Positions 1-8,613 of a DNA stretch of 64,000 nt are shown here, piece after piece; the first letter of the stretch is position 1; each line of letters begins with the position of its first letter. Below the pieces are notes generated by a model that saw nothing but the letters and a program-made list of their open reading frames with translations, had not been told where the DNA came from and made no database searches. Origin of the DNA: Spirosoma aerolatum (lineage in GTDB: Bacteria; Bacteroidota; Bacteroidia; Cytophagales; Spirosomataceae); NCBI RefSeq assembly GCF_002056795.1, contig NZ_CP020104.1, positions 682,001 through 746,000 on the forward strand, in the 5' to 3' direction. The position numbers and the translations under genes are program-made.

Positions 1-194
1 AACGGAAAATGCCGGTTACCGTAGATGGAGGCCGTATCTTTCCCATCGTCGCTCATTAAGGCGATGCCCACCGTGGCTTTCTTTCCGGCAACGATGTGCT
101 GAATTTGTTGTCGTACCGAATTCAGATTTTGCGCCATCGTCTCCATAGAGACTAGGAAAACTAGGACAGCCAGAACGTGATGTCTTTTTAGCAT
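1..194 (-). CDS. Class A beta-lactamase, N-terminal part (runs off the left edge)
   Basis: The reading frame opens at the ATG ending at 194 and continues to the window edge, giving 64 residues. It begins with a signal peptide (MLKRHHVLAVLVFLVSMETMAQ). After that comes a stretch containing ATVGIALMSDDGKD and YGNRHFP, which is how mature class A serine beta-lactamases of Bacteroidota (the CfxA/PER side of the family) begin. In these enzymes the catalytic SxxK follows a few residues after HFP, so it lies just outside the window. The enzyme would act in the periplasm on beta-lactam rings. The substrate range cannot be judged from this fragment. Confidence 0.8.
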   Translation of the reverse strand, partial: MLKRHHVLAVLVFLVSMETMAQNLNSVRQQIQHIVAGKKATVGIALMSDDGKDTASIYGNRHFP

Positions 195-225
195 ATACGT
201 ATACGTAAAAAAAGGAATAGTGAAG

Positions 226-294
226 GCGACTAAAAGCCACCCGTCTGGTCAACCATCAAAAGCACGGTCGGCCAGACGGGTGGCTTTTAGTCGC
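226..294. terminator. Strong hairpin between the M14 gene and the beta-lactamase gene
   Basis: A perfect 23-bp inverted repeat (226-248 and 272-294) encloses a 23-base spacer. It lies directly downstream of the minus-strand M14 gene and about 30 bases upstream of the beta-lactamase ATG. It is most simply the transcription terminator of the M14 gene, separating the two units. There is no long T run, so it may instead be an RNA-processing or stability hairpin. Confidence 0.7.
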
Positions 295-304
295 TTGAAA
301 AGAA

Positions 305-2098
305 TTACATCGTTTTCGTTACAACCCCGCCCTTGCGGCTATCCACTTCGACGGTGTATTTGTCGGCTTTGCCCTTAACAATCCAGCGGACCCGGACCGA
401 GTTACCCCCGCCACCAAAACCGCCGAAGCCATTGCCTCCGCCCCCTGACACCGTGCCGCCAATGTTGGCTACTTCAATGGTCTGCGGGTTTCGTTTCTGT
501 TCGCGGGTTAGGCCCAGATCGGCATTCTCGACAATCATCCCCGCCACCACCTGTGCATTTTTGAGGGTAATATAATCGGGCCGTTCGATCTTAAACCGAA
601 GATCCTGGGCCGAGTGGGTCGGGATGGCGCGGTGGTTCATCACCGTAGCAGTTACCTCCGAATATCCCCCCGGCAGTTCGCGGGATTTGATGTCCATGAT
701 CTCCAGTTTGGGCGTATGGAACGTGTGGAGCAAGGTAAACGCCATGTTGCGATGGCCTTCCTCCTCCAGCATGAAGCCCGGCGTATTCCGCACATAGTTT
801 CGCTTTACGCCCCCGATCTCAATGTCGCCGTACTGGGGGTGTTTGATGGGCTTCCACTTTACGTAGGCATCGCCGAGGAGCAACAACTTATCGAATTCCT
901 CAAATTCCGTGTTGGAAAACCGGTCGGCTGTTGAGTTTTTATTGAATAGGCGGTATGAGTTATTGATTTCGTTGGAGAACATAAAGATACCCCGATTCAA
1001 CCCGATAAAGTCGATCTCTCCCCCATAGACCGTGTACAGGTCTTTCCAGAGCACATAGTATTTGTATCCTGGAATCATTTTCTCGCCGGTCTTGCCGATC
1101 AGGTCATATACAGCAATGTCGGCCTGGGGCACGTACATCTGGTCTTCCTCGGCACCCGGTGGGCGCAAAAACATCCCCCCAAAATTATGGTAACTTTGGG
1201 CACCGGCAATGTTGGGGTGGCTATAGAAAAATTTCTTTACGTTCTGAGTTTCGGCCAGCGTACCGGGGAAGTAGAAAGCGCCATTCTGCACGTAATCGGG
1301 CTGCCAGTTCCAGCCCCAGTCGCGGTTCGGGTCATAGGAACCGGGCGTATCTTCATTCACCCGCCCGTCGCCGTCGTTATCGATGCCTTCGTTGCCCAGT
1401 AGTTCATACTCACCCGGTTCGTCGGGAGCGGCCTGAATCATGCGCACGGGGTTGCTGGGGTCCACTTTCCAACGACCGGTCGGCGATTTACGGCGCATCT
1501 GCACAATATTCCCATCGCCGTCGAGGTCGTCCACATCGTCTTCATCGGCCGTCCCGTCGCCATCGTCATCGAGGGGAATCATACCCGAGCGCGACGAACT
1601 GGTCGTGTTGGCTTTGTGCATAAAATTTTCGTGAGCATCGGGGTTGAGTGACGGCGAAATGTAGAACGTTTTGTCTTTCAGCAGCTGGGTAATAAAATCG
1701 ACTTTGCCAAAATTTTCGGCCAGGTACCAGACGGTATACATGCTGAACTGCGTTCCCTGCAACTCGTTGGCGTGAATGTTGCCATCGATCCAGAAGGCCG
1801 GTTTTTGTTCGGGCTTACCGGTTTTGAAATCGCTCACCGTAATCACCCACATATCGCGCCCCATCGACGACTTGCCCATGCTTTCGACCCGCACCAGATC
1901 GGGGTGCTTTTTGGCCAGTTCCTGGGCCAGTTTGGTGTAGCCGGCAAAGTCCATGTAGTAATTCCACGTCCAGGGGACTTTGGGGTTGGCGGGCGTACCA
2001 ATGGCCCGCATCCCGTTCAGATCGGGATCGGTTTGCTGGGCGAAAGCCGTTTGCAGGGCCGTGCACGCGAGCAGAAAAAATAAAGAGAGGTATTTCAT
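305..2098 (-). CDS. M14 family zinc carboxypeptidase, secreted, with Ca-binding-like inserts
   Basis: A 597-residue secreted protein with a signal peptide (residues 1-20, ending TAFAQ). It carries the M14 zinc peptidase residues: H109 and E112 in HANE, N258-R259 in DPNRDW, H304 in SYHNFGG as third zinc ligand, and a probable catalytic Glu at 377 in FSNE. Between the first ligands and the NR motif are Asp-rich loops (DDDGDGTADEDD, DLDGDGN, DNDGDGRVNED) resembling calcium-binding thrombospondin-3/EF-hand repeats. The C-terminal part is beta-rich with a Gly-rich linker near residue 560. It should cleave C-terminal residues from peptides outside the inner membrane. It is followed 42 bases upstream by a paralogue that has lost these residues. 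Confidence 0.9.
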   Translation of the reverse strand: MKYLSLFFLLACTALQTAFAQQTDPDLNGMRAIGTPANPKVPWTWNYYMDFAGYTKLAQELAKKHPDLVRVESMGKSSMGRDMWVITVSDFKTGKPEQKPAFWIDGNIHANELQGTQFSMYTVWYLAENFGKVDFITQLLKDKTFYISPSLNPDAHENFMHKANTTSSSRSGMIPLDDDGDGTADEDDVDDLDGDGNIVQMRRKSPTGRWKVDPSNPVRMIQAAPDEPGEYELLGNEGIDNDGDGRVNEDTPGSYDPNRDWGWNWQPDYVQNGAFYFPGTLAETQNVKKFFYSHPNIAGAQSYHNFGGMFLRPPGAEEDQMYVPQADIAVYDLIGKTGEKMIPGYKYYVLWKDLYTVYGGEIDFIGLNRGIFMFSNEINNSYRLFNKNSTADRFSNTEFEEFDKLLLLGDAYVKWKPIKHPQYGDIEIGGVKRNYVRNTPGFMLEEEGHRNMAFTLLHTFHTPKLEIMDIKSRELPGGYSEVTATVMNHRAIPTHSAQDLRFKIERPDYITLKNAQVVAGMIVENADLGLTREQKRNPQTIEVANIGGTVSGGGGNGFGGFGGGGNSVRVRWIVKGKADKYTVEVDSRKGGVVTKTM

Positions 2099-2140
2099 GG
2101 TTCGTATTTTTTAGAACAAAGCTTCCGGTTTAACCGCCGT

Positions 2141-3901
2141 TTAGCGAATTGTGACATCAACTGATTTCGTACCTGCGGTGGGGCAACCCGCTTCGATAGT
2201 GACTTTACCGGCACCGGTGATCAGCCACGAGTACTCTTCTTTCTCACCTGCTCCGAGGGCCGCCCGCAGGTTGAGTCGCCGACCCGAGGTGATGGTCTGC
2301 CCGTTGCTGAGTTTTACTTCCGTTTTCACTTTCTGCACAAAACGTACCCGATCTCCGATTTCGGCATAAGTCGGCAGCAGCCCTTTGTTCATTATGGTGG
2401 CCGTCACCCGCGACAAGCCTGGCCCGAGCGATTCCGTTTTTACATTGACCAGATCGACCTCCGGCATTTGCCCGCTCAGACCCGTCAGGAAGATCAGGTG
2501 CTTATCGGCGGCCTCAGTCAGGTAAGACACCGGTGGATTGAGTTTGGCAAACGGAACAAGGCCACCTACTTCTACTTTCTGATCCGGAAAATCGGGGTGG
2601 CGAACGGGAGTCCAGTTGGTGTAGACACCCGTCAGTTTTTCCCGGTCGGCCCATTTCAGGAACCGCAGGTCTTCGTCGCCCGTAGCTGGAGCCGCCGGGG
2701 CCGGGGTGCTACCTGTTGCCCCCCCTCCCGGACGCCCGCCACCGCCCCTGGCTGGGGCAGACGGAGTGGTGGAAGGGGCTCCGCCTGCGTTCGGGGCACC
2801 AGATGGCGGGGTACGCCGGGTACTGTCGCCCCGCGTTTCGATACGGGGAACCCACCAGCCGGGGGTCGTGAAACTAAACCGGCCCGCGTGGAAATAAGCC
2901 GTTTGAGCAAAATTTCCCCTGGCTTGCGGCATCGACGGGGCATCTTTCAAGCCAGTGCGGGCATTATACAGTTTGGATACCTGATCCATAACCGTCGCAT
3001 CTTTGGCTAAGGGACCCGTTAAAATCCGTTTGGCCACCTTAGCCGGGTCAAACCTGGGAGCCTCTGACAGATTGTTGGCCGGGCCAAACGTCAGCGTAGC
3101 AAAAATGCCCGGATGGGTGTACAGAAACCGAAGTAGTGCCTGCGTTTCGAGTTCGGAGGCCGCGTAATCGCCCGCGCCGGTCGTAAAAATCGGGTAGTCG
3201 AACGTAAAATTCTTATCGATGGCCACTCCGCCGGGGCCGTCTTCATTGAACACGCCGTCTTTGTCGTTGTCAGTGCCTTCGGTCAGGTAGAGGTATTTGC
3301 CCGTTTCGCCTTTGGCGGGATCTGCTTTGACCAGCACCCGGGGATCATCCTTGCTGACGACAAACGTACCGGTCGGATCTTCGACGCGTACCATCGTAAT
3401 TAACCCGTCGTTGTTGAGGTCTTCAACCGGGTCTTCGTCCAGATGGCCGTCGCGGTCTTCGTCGTAGCTCGTGTTGTTGCCATGGCGTTCGTAGCGTGGC
3501 TTGGCTGCATACTGCGCCTGAGCGTCGGGATTCACGCTCGGAATAAAGTAAAATGTCTTGCTGTCGAGCAGTTTTTTTACACTGTCGGCTGAGCTGGCCA
3601 GCATCTTCTCGGCCATTTGCAGGGCAATTTCCGTACCGGCCAGGTGCGTACCGTCGATACCGGCGGTGATGAGTACGGCTGGTTTTTTGGCCGCATCACC
3701 TTTGCCGACTGTCAGCACCCAGATGTCGCGATCACCCCGGCTTTTACCGATGGAGCTGACACTGGCAGTACCTTTGTGTTGAGCCGCCAGGGATGTCAGG
3801 CGACTCCCTACTTGAGCATGTGTTGGGTAATTACTCGTTTGTGCATGGGCCGAGTTGATGCCCAGCGCAAAGAGCGCATGGAGAAATAAGCGTTTTGGCA
3901 T
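2141..3901 (-). CDS. M14-like protein with degenerate active site (likely pseudoenzyme)
   Basis: A 586-residue secreted paralogue of the adjacent M14 peptidase. It shares the signal peptide, the NPDA segment and the Asp-rich loops (DEDRDGHLDEDPVEDLNNDG, DNDKDGVFNEDG). Aligned by eye, the zinc motif HxxE is H86-L-A-G, the DPNRDW motif has become IDKNFTF, the third zinc ligand SYH is replaced by TFG near residue 273, and no FSNE-like Glu is evident. Around residues 350-405 it has a long Gly/Pro/Ala-rich insert. The fold is probably kept while peptidase activity is lost, so a binding or regulatory role is possible. A promoter-like sequence lies in the 111-base gap to the ABC ATPase gene, so these two M14 genes may form their own unit or be the tail of the large operon. 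Confidence 0.8.
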   Translation of the reverse strand: MPKRLFLHALFALGINSAHAQTSNYPTHAQVGSRLTSLAAQHKGTASVSSIGKSRGDRDIWVLTVGKGDAAKKPAVLITAGIDGTHLAGTEIALQMAEKMLASSADSVKKLLDSKTFYFIPSVNPDAQAQYAAKPRYERHGNNTSYDEDRDGHLDEDPVEDLNNDGLITMVRVEDPTGTFVVSKDDPRVLVKADPAKGETGKYLYLTEGTDNDKDGVFNEDGPGGVAIDKNFTFDYPIFTTGAGDYAASELETQALLRFLYTHPGIFATLTFGPANNLSEAPRFDPAKVAKRILTGPLAKDATVMDQVSKLYNARTGLKDAPSMPQARGNFAQTAYFHAGRFSFTTPGWWVPRIETRGDSTRRTPPSGAPNAGGAPSTTPSAPARGGGGRPGGGATGSTPAPAAPATGDEDLRFLKWADREKLTGVYTNWTPVRHPDFPDQKVEVGGLVPFAKLNPPVSYLTEAADKHLIFLTGLSGQMPEVDLVNVKTESLGPGLSRVTATIMNKGLLPTYAEIGDRVRFVQKVKTEVKLSNGQTITSGRRLNLRAALGAGEKEEYSWLITGAGKVTIEAGCPTAGTKSVDVTIR

Positions 3902-3961
3902 TCGAAGTGTATATTAAAGTAAAAATTGGCAATTACGTAGTAGATGAATAATGAGTACCGA

Positions 3962-3989
3962 ATTATAGCAAACACCTGACTGTAAACAA
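3962..3989 (-). promoter_or_regulatory. Possible promoter for the M14 gene pair
   Basis: On the minus strand the 111-base gap contains TTGTTT (3984-3989) and TATAAT (3962-3967) separated by 16 bases, about 60 bases upstream of the M14 ATG. This fits a general sigma-70 promoter better than the Bacteroidota TAnnTTTG form. It is only a sequence resemblance. Confidence 0.3.
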
Positions 3990-4012
3990 TGAATTATTGT
4001 CATTTACTTCAG

Positions 4013-5017
4013 TCAGTGCAATTGTGTCAGCGTAGCCATTAAGTGATAGATCGAATCGCAACGGATGGGCTCCGATTTTTCGGTCAGCAGCCATGTGGGT
4101 TGACCGTTCGCATAATCAATCGTAATCCGGGTGGTGGCCAGGGGCTCTACGGCGAAACCACTGCGTTCCAGCGCGCGCTTCGTCCAGGTATAGGTTTCGC
4201 CATCGCCCGTCAGCGTGACGGTTCGGGTCAGTGGTTTTTCCAGCCGGAAGGCACCCGTTTGCCTGTCGAACAGAAGCCCGTCGTTGCCGAAGACCCGCTC
4301 AAAGCTGCCGTCCAGGACCAAGTCTTCCGGTGCCCCAGCCACCAGTTCACCACCTTTGGCCAGCAGCCAGATTCGGTCGGCACTGCGTAGGGCCAGGTCC
4401 AAATCATGGGTGGAGACCAGCACAGCCCGGCCGGTTTCGTGGGCCATTTTTTGGAGCAGTTGCATGACTTCGACCCGACGGGGCAGGTCCAGAAACGCCG
4501 TAATTTCATCCAGCAACATCACCTGAGGTTCCTGCGCCAACGCCCGGGCCATCATCACCCGCTGACGTTCGCCGTCGCTCAGCTCGTTCAGGCTGCGATG
4601 GGCCAGCCCATTAGCGCCAACCTGCTCAATGGCCCAGGCAATCCGCTCGTGGTCATGCGCTGTCAGTTGCCCCGACCAGTTCGTATACGGGTAGCGACCC
4701 AGACTGACGATTTCGTAGGAAGTTAATAGACCCCCGTCCACTTTTTCGGTCAAGACAACGCTGAGGTATTTGGCCAGGGCGCGGGGCGGCAATTCGTGGA
4801 CATTGGTTCCGTCCAGTTCGGCCACACCCGCCAGGGGCTTCTGCATGCCGGCCAGGGTACGTAACAAGGTCGACTTTCCGGCTCCGTTCGGGCCCAGCAG
4901 GCATACGAACTCACCCGCCCGCAGATCGAGGTTGATCTTCTCGGCGACCAAAACCGGTTGACGCCCGGTGGTTTGGTACCCAATGGTTAAGTCACGAAGC
5001 TGAAACACGTTTTTCAT
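4013..5017 (-). CDS. FecE/BtuD-like ABC transporter ATPase with C-terminal extension
   Basis: A 334-residue ATP-binding subunit of a metal-chelate importer. It has Walker A GPNGAGKST (residues 42-50), signature LSDGERQR, Walker B VMLLDEITAFLD and the H-loop STHDL. These features and the close FecCD neighbour place it in the siderophore/heme/cobalamin (type II importer) group. The nucleotide-binding domain would end near residue 255. About 75 further residues (from TRTVTLTGDGETYTWTKRAL on) form an extra domain that I do not recognise. The gene is the last of a 14-gene run and lies 12 bases after the permease gene. Confidence 0.92.
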   Translation of the reverse strand: MKNVFQLRDLTIGYQTTGRQPVLVAEKINLDLRAGEFVCLLGPNGAGKSTLLRTLAGMQKPLAGVAELDGTNVHELPPRALAKYLSVVLTEKVDGGLLTSYEIVSLGRYPYTNWSGQLTAHDHERIAWAIEQVGANGLAHRSLNELSDGERQRVMMARALAQEPQVMLLDEITAFLDLPRRVEVMQLLQKMAHETGRAVLVSTHDLDLALRSADRIWLLAKGGELVAGAPEDLVLDGSFERVFGNDGLLFDRQTGAFRLEKPLTRTVTLTGDGETYTWTKRALERSGFAVEPLATTRITIDYANGQPTWLLTEKSEPIRCDSIYHLMATLTQLH

Positions 5018-5029
5018 GGCTCGGTAGGA

Positions 5030-6121
5030 TTAGAGGGAACGCATCCGTTTGTTACGCAGAATAATCCACATCACTACGGGGGCACCCAGTACGGCGGCAA
5101 TGGCGTTGAGGTGCAGAAAATGCCGTTCCCAGGGCAGGTGTACCATCAGATCGGCGCTCATGGCAATCAATGCGCCCACGCCAATTACCCCCGGCAATAG
5201 TACCCGGTGATCGGACGTACCGAACAGGCCCCGCGTCAGATGCGGGATAATCATACCCAGAAACAGAATGGGACCGCAATAAGACGTAACCGGGGCCGTC
5301 AGCAGAACGGTAGCGGACAAAATAGCGATGCGGGTTGTCTTGAGGTTCAATCCCAGCGAATGCGCGTAGGTCTCCCCCAGCAGCAGCGCGTTTAGCGGTT
5401 TGACCAGCGCAATGCTGACGGCTAAGCCCAGCCCCACGAACAGGGCCAGGTAGGGTAGCTGCTCCCAGAACACCCCCGCGAAGCTTCCGTCATTCCAGCC
5501 CGCAAACACCTTTCCCTGCGATTGGTTGGTAAAATGCAGAATGATGCTGACCAGTCCCTGCGACAGAAAACCCAGCATCAGCCCGAACACCAACAGGGTA
5601 ACGGTATTGACGTACCGGCTAACCGACACCATCAGCAGCAACACGAGGATACAGCCCAGGGCCGACCCGGCCACAATGCTCAGGTTGCTCAGAAAGGCCA
5701 GCTGCTCCAGAAAGGCCGACCCTACGACCGAAGCCGTCGTCACGACCAGTGCCACACCCAATTGCGAACCGGCCATGAGTCCCAGCGACCAGGGTTCGGC
5801 CAGGGGATTGCGAAAGACCGTTTGCAGGTGCATTCCGGCTACGCCCAGGGCCGCCCCGCCCAGCAAGGCCGCCAGTGCGCGGGGGAGCCGCAGTTCCATG
5901 ATGATTTTGCCGGTGCTGTCATCAGCTGCGGTTCCCGTTAAGGCGGCTATGATCTCGCGAACCGGAATCGACACAGCACCAATGCTGATTTCGAGCAAAA
6001 AAACGCCGATGACCCCGAGACTAATCAGGCTAAAAACCAGCACACGACGGGGCGTTGTGGACGGGCGAATGAGCGGTTCGGGAATCGCTTTTGTTGGCAA
6101 GGGTGAAGCAGTTGATTGCAT
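5030..6121 (-). CDS. FecCD-family ABC transporter permease
   Basis: A 363-residue polytopic inner-membrane protein of the FecCD/BtuC family. The first membrane helix is followed by GAVSIPVREII, and ELRLPRALAALLGGAALGVAG is the family hallmark after it. The conserved GPILFLGMIIPHLTR segment lies in the C-terminal half. It would form the channel of a metal-chelate importer as a homodimer with the FecE-like ATPase encoded 12 bases downstream. The N-terminal cytoplasmic tail of about 30 residues is slightly long for the family. Four binding-protein genes lie immediately upstream in the same operon, so this single permease may serve several binding proteins. Confidence 0.93.
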   Translation of the reverse strand: MQSTASPLPTKAIPEPLIRPSTTPRRVLVFSLISLGVIGVFLLEISIGAVSIPVREIIAALTGTAADDSTGKIIMELRLPRALAALLGGAALGVAGMHLQTVFRNPLAEPWSLGLMAGSQLGVALVVTTASVVGSAFLEQLAFLSNLSIVAGSALGCILVLLLMVSVSRYVNTVTLLVFGLMLGFLSQGLVSIILHFTNQSQGKVFAGWNDGSFAGVFWEQLPYLALFVGLGLAVSIALVKPLNALLLGETYAHSLGLNLKTTRIAILSATVLLTAPVTSYCGPILFLGMIIPHLTRGLFGTSDHRVLLPGVIGVGALIAMSADLMVHLPWERHFLHLNAIAAVLGAPVVMWIILRNKRMRSL

Positions 6122-6145
6122 ACGGTTTTCGGGTTGATGGAGACG

Positions 6146-7387
6146 TCAGTTCGTGGTTTTTGCCCCTTTGGTCAGTAGGACTTTTTTGAAAAAAAACAGG
6201 CGGTGGTCGGGCAGGGCTTTGGGGTAAAAGATGGCGGCTAAATCTGCCAGCACCAGGTCAGGACGGACATCGGCCGTTTCGTACCAGTCGTAGGCATCGT
6301 GCTCCGGACGCACCCGCCCCTGATACGTGTAGACCCGCCCGGTTCGGTAAGCTTTGAATCCATTCAGGTACGTAGTTGGGGGCCAGCTGACATCGCTGGT
6401 GTCGCCAACGATCCAGACATCGGCATCTTTGGCCAGGGCATAAACCTGCTCGTGGGTCATCTCGACGGGGTTGTGAGGCCCCTCGTCGGCCAGTAGATTA
6501 AGCCCCCCGGCAGCAGGAAAATAACTGGCGATAAAGTCGTTGCGGTGCGCTATACCGGGGCTTTTTCGGGGATAGTAACTGAAAACGGTTGTCTGGGGGC
6601 GTTGCTGCCCATACGTCTTTGTCAACTCCTGGCATCGCTGTTCGATGGTTGTAAAGAGCGAATCGGCTTTTTGTTCGGCATTGAAAAACAAGGCGGTTAA
6701 CTTAATCCATTCAGCCTTGCCCAGAAACGAGGATTCCTGCCAGGCAAACACCGGAACGGCCCCGGTACCCAGCTGTCGGAGTTTTTCGTAGGCTTTGAGC
6801 CGCTCGTGGTCGTAGGTGTACAGAAACAGCACATCGGGTTTCAGGGTCAGAATCAGTTCGGGGGCCGGGGCACTGTGAAAACTGTAGCCGATGGACGCTA
6901 TTTTCTTTTGTTCCCAGCGTTTGCGCAGGGTCGTGTCGTAGATGCCACCGCCCCCCATTGCAATCAACGCATTGGTGAAGCCCAGCGTAGCGATCCGCAT
7001 CACGTCGCCGTCGTCATTGGCTGCGGCTGTTCGTACAGGTATCTCAATGAGCTGAGCATCGGCTAAGCTGTCGGGCAGCGTGGGTTTGGGCGTACCCCGC
7101 TGCACCAGCACGACGTACTGCGTGGTGACCATGTTGCGGTTTTCGGCCGAGCAGGATAGCCGGACCAGTTTGTAATTGCCATGATACGAAACCGAGAAGT
7201 TCCTGGCGTGGCGGACACTCGTTTTGTGGGCAAAAGCATCGGGCTGCGTTGCACCGGTACTGGTGTCGGCAGTCGCTGAAGAGCGCGACCGACATTGCCA
7301 CAGGACACCCAGCGCCAGTAACGCTACGATAAGCCGGTACGGGAGGGCTGGATTGGAGAACAAGCGTAGTTTCATTTGGGGTGTCAC
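6146..7387 (-). CDS. BtuF/FepB-like substrate-binding lipoprotein, copy 1
   Basis: A 413-residue periplasmic binding protein of the type III fold (PF01497-like). It starts with a membrane segment and a relaxed lipobox (LGVLWQC). A conserved block, ARNFSVSYHGNYKLVRL, precedes the binding domain. IASIGYSFHSAPAPELILTLKPDVLFL marks the first lobe, EWIKLTALFFNAEQKA the connecting helix, and AYDWYETADVRPDLVLADL the second lobe. It is most similar to copy 2 directly upstream (2 bases apart); copies 3 and 4 form a second pair. It presumably delivers a metal chelate to the FecCD permease. The ligand is unknown. Confidence 0.88.
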   Translation of the reverse strand: MTPQMKLRLFSNPALPYRLIVALLALGVLWQCRSRSSATADTSTGATQPDAFAHKTSVRHARNFSVSYHGNYKLVRLSCSAENRNMVTTQYVVLVQRGTPKPTLPDSLADAQLIEIPVRTAAANDDGDVMRIATLGFTNALIAMGGGGIYDTTLRKRWEQKKIASIGYSFHSAPAPELILTLKPDVLFLYTYDHERLKAYEKLRQLGTGAVPVFAWQESSFLGKAEWIKLTALFFNAEQKADSLFTTIEQRCQELTKTYGQQRPQTTVFSYYPRKSPGIAHRNDFIASYFPAAGGLNLLADEGPHNPVEMTHEQVYALAKDADVWIVGDTSDVSWPPTTYLNGFKAYRTGRVYTYQGRVRPEHDAYDWYETADVRPDLVLADLAAIFYPKALPDHRLFFFKKVLLTKGAKTTN

Positions 7388-7389
7388 GA

Positions 7390-8613
7390 CTAGTTTTGTT
7401 TCGTCAAATGGACTTTTTTGAAAAAGAAGAGCGAATGATCGGGCAGGACATTGGGATAGAAAATCGAGACTAAATCGGCCAGTACCAGATCGGGCCGAAC
7501 TTCGGCGGTCTCGTACCAGTCGTACGCATTATGTGCATAATGAACCCGCCGGTGGTAATGGTACAGTTGCCCATTTCGGTAGGCTTTGAACCCGTTCAGA
7601 TAACTGGCGGGGGGCCATTCAGAACTGGTATCGGAGGTATCAGCCACAATCCAGACATCGGCGTTGCGGGCCAGGGCGTACACTTCTTCGTTCGTCATCC
7701 GGGCCACTCGATTTGGTCCCTGGTCGGCCAGCACATTGACGCCCCCGGCCGCCGTGAGGTAGGAGGCAAAAAAATCGTTGCGGTGGGCGAAACCCAGGCC
7801 GTTGGAGGGATGAAAGCTCAGGACTTTAACCGGTGGGCGCTGTTGATGAGCTAACTGCATCAGCTTAAGGCAACGAGTTTCGATGCGGGTAAACAGCGAG
7901 TCGGCTTTGGCCTCGGCATTGAAGAACAAAGCCGTAAACTTGATCCATTCGGCTTTACCCAGAAACGAAGGCTCATCCCAGGCCAGCACCGGCACGGCCC
8001 GAATGCCCAATTGCCGAAACTGATCCAGTCCCTTCATCTGCTCGGGGTCATGGGTAAACAGAAACAGCACGTCGGGCCGTAAACTAAGCAGCACTTCAGT
8101 TTCGGGAAGGCTATGAAAACTGTAGCCCAAAGAAGCAATCCGCTTTTGCTCCCAACGTTTACGGAGTTCGGGGTCGTAAATCTCTCCGCCCCCAAGGCCG
8201 ATCAGCTTGTCGATTTCCCCCAGTGCCGTGATTCGGCTCGCATCGCCGTCTTCATTGACCGCTGCGCTTCGGACCGGTACCTCCATCACTAAAGCATCCG
8301 CCAGGCTATCCGGCAACTGGGGTTTAGGTCTGCCGCGTTGGACGAGGACTACGTACCGGGGCTTCAGTTGGTTATGCTCTTCATCATTGGAAGCCAGCCG
8401 AATGATTTTGTAGGCGTCGTGGTAACTGACCGAAAAATTACGGGCGTACCGAATCGACATCCGATTTGTCGAAATCGAATCAACGGCTGGTCCGGCCGAT
8501 TGAGTTTCGTCCCCTTTCGATTCGTCAGTCACGGTCCGGCAACCCACGGCAGCCAGCAGCAGGACCAGCACCCACGCGCTACTTAGTCGTCGTTGTTCGT
8601 TCATAGTTTCCAA
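7390..8613 (-). CDS. BtuF/FepB-like substrate-binding lipoprotein, copy 2
   Basis: A 407-residue lipoprotein (lipobox LLLAAVGC) with the same order of blocks as copy 1: YARNFSVSYHDAYKIIRL, IASLGYSFHSLPETEVLLSLRPDVLFLF, EWIKFTALFFNAEAKA, and AYDWYETAEVRPDLVLADL. The annotated start at METMNEQ overlaps the end of copy 3 by 35 bases; the internal MNEQ start would still overlap it. The overlap implies translational coupling. It differs from copy 1 mainly in the loops before the second lobe, where a ligand pocket would be expected to vary. Confidence 0.88.
   Translation of the reverse strand: METMNEQRRLSSAWVLVLLLAAVGCRTVTDESKGDETQSAGPAVDSISTNRMSIRYARNFSVSYHDAYKIIRLASNDEEHNQLKPRYVVLVQRGRPKPQLPDSLADALVMEVPVRSAAVNEDGDASRITALGEIDKLIGLGGGEIYDPELRKRWEQKRIASLGYSFHSLPETEVLLSLRPDVLFLFTHDPEQMKGLDQFRQLGIRAVPVLAWDEPSFLGKAEWIKFTALFFNAEAKADSLFTRIETRCLKLMQLAHQQRPPVKVLSFHPSNGLGFAHRNDFFASYLTAAGGVNVLADQGPNRVARMTNEEVYALARNADVWIVADTSDTSSEWPPASYLNGFKAYRNGQLYHYHRRVHYAHNAYDWYETAEVRPDLVLADLVSIFYPNVLPDHSLFFFKKVHLTKQN

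Noticed and set aside
1159..1623. Plus-strand ORF of 154 residues inside the M14 gene
   Set aside because: It is an Arg/Ser-rich antisense shadow of a well-supported gene, caused by codon bias.
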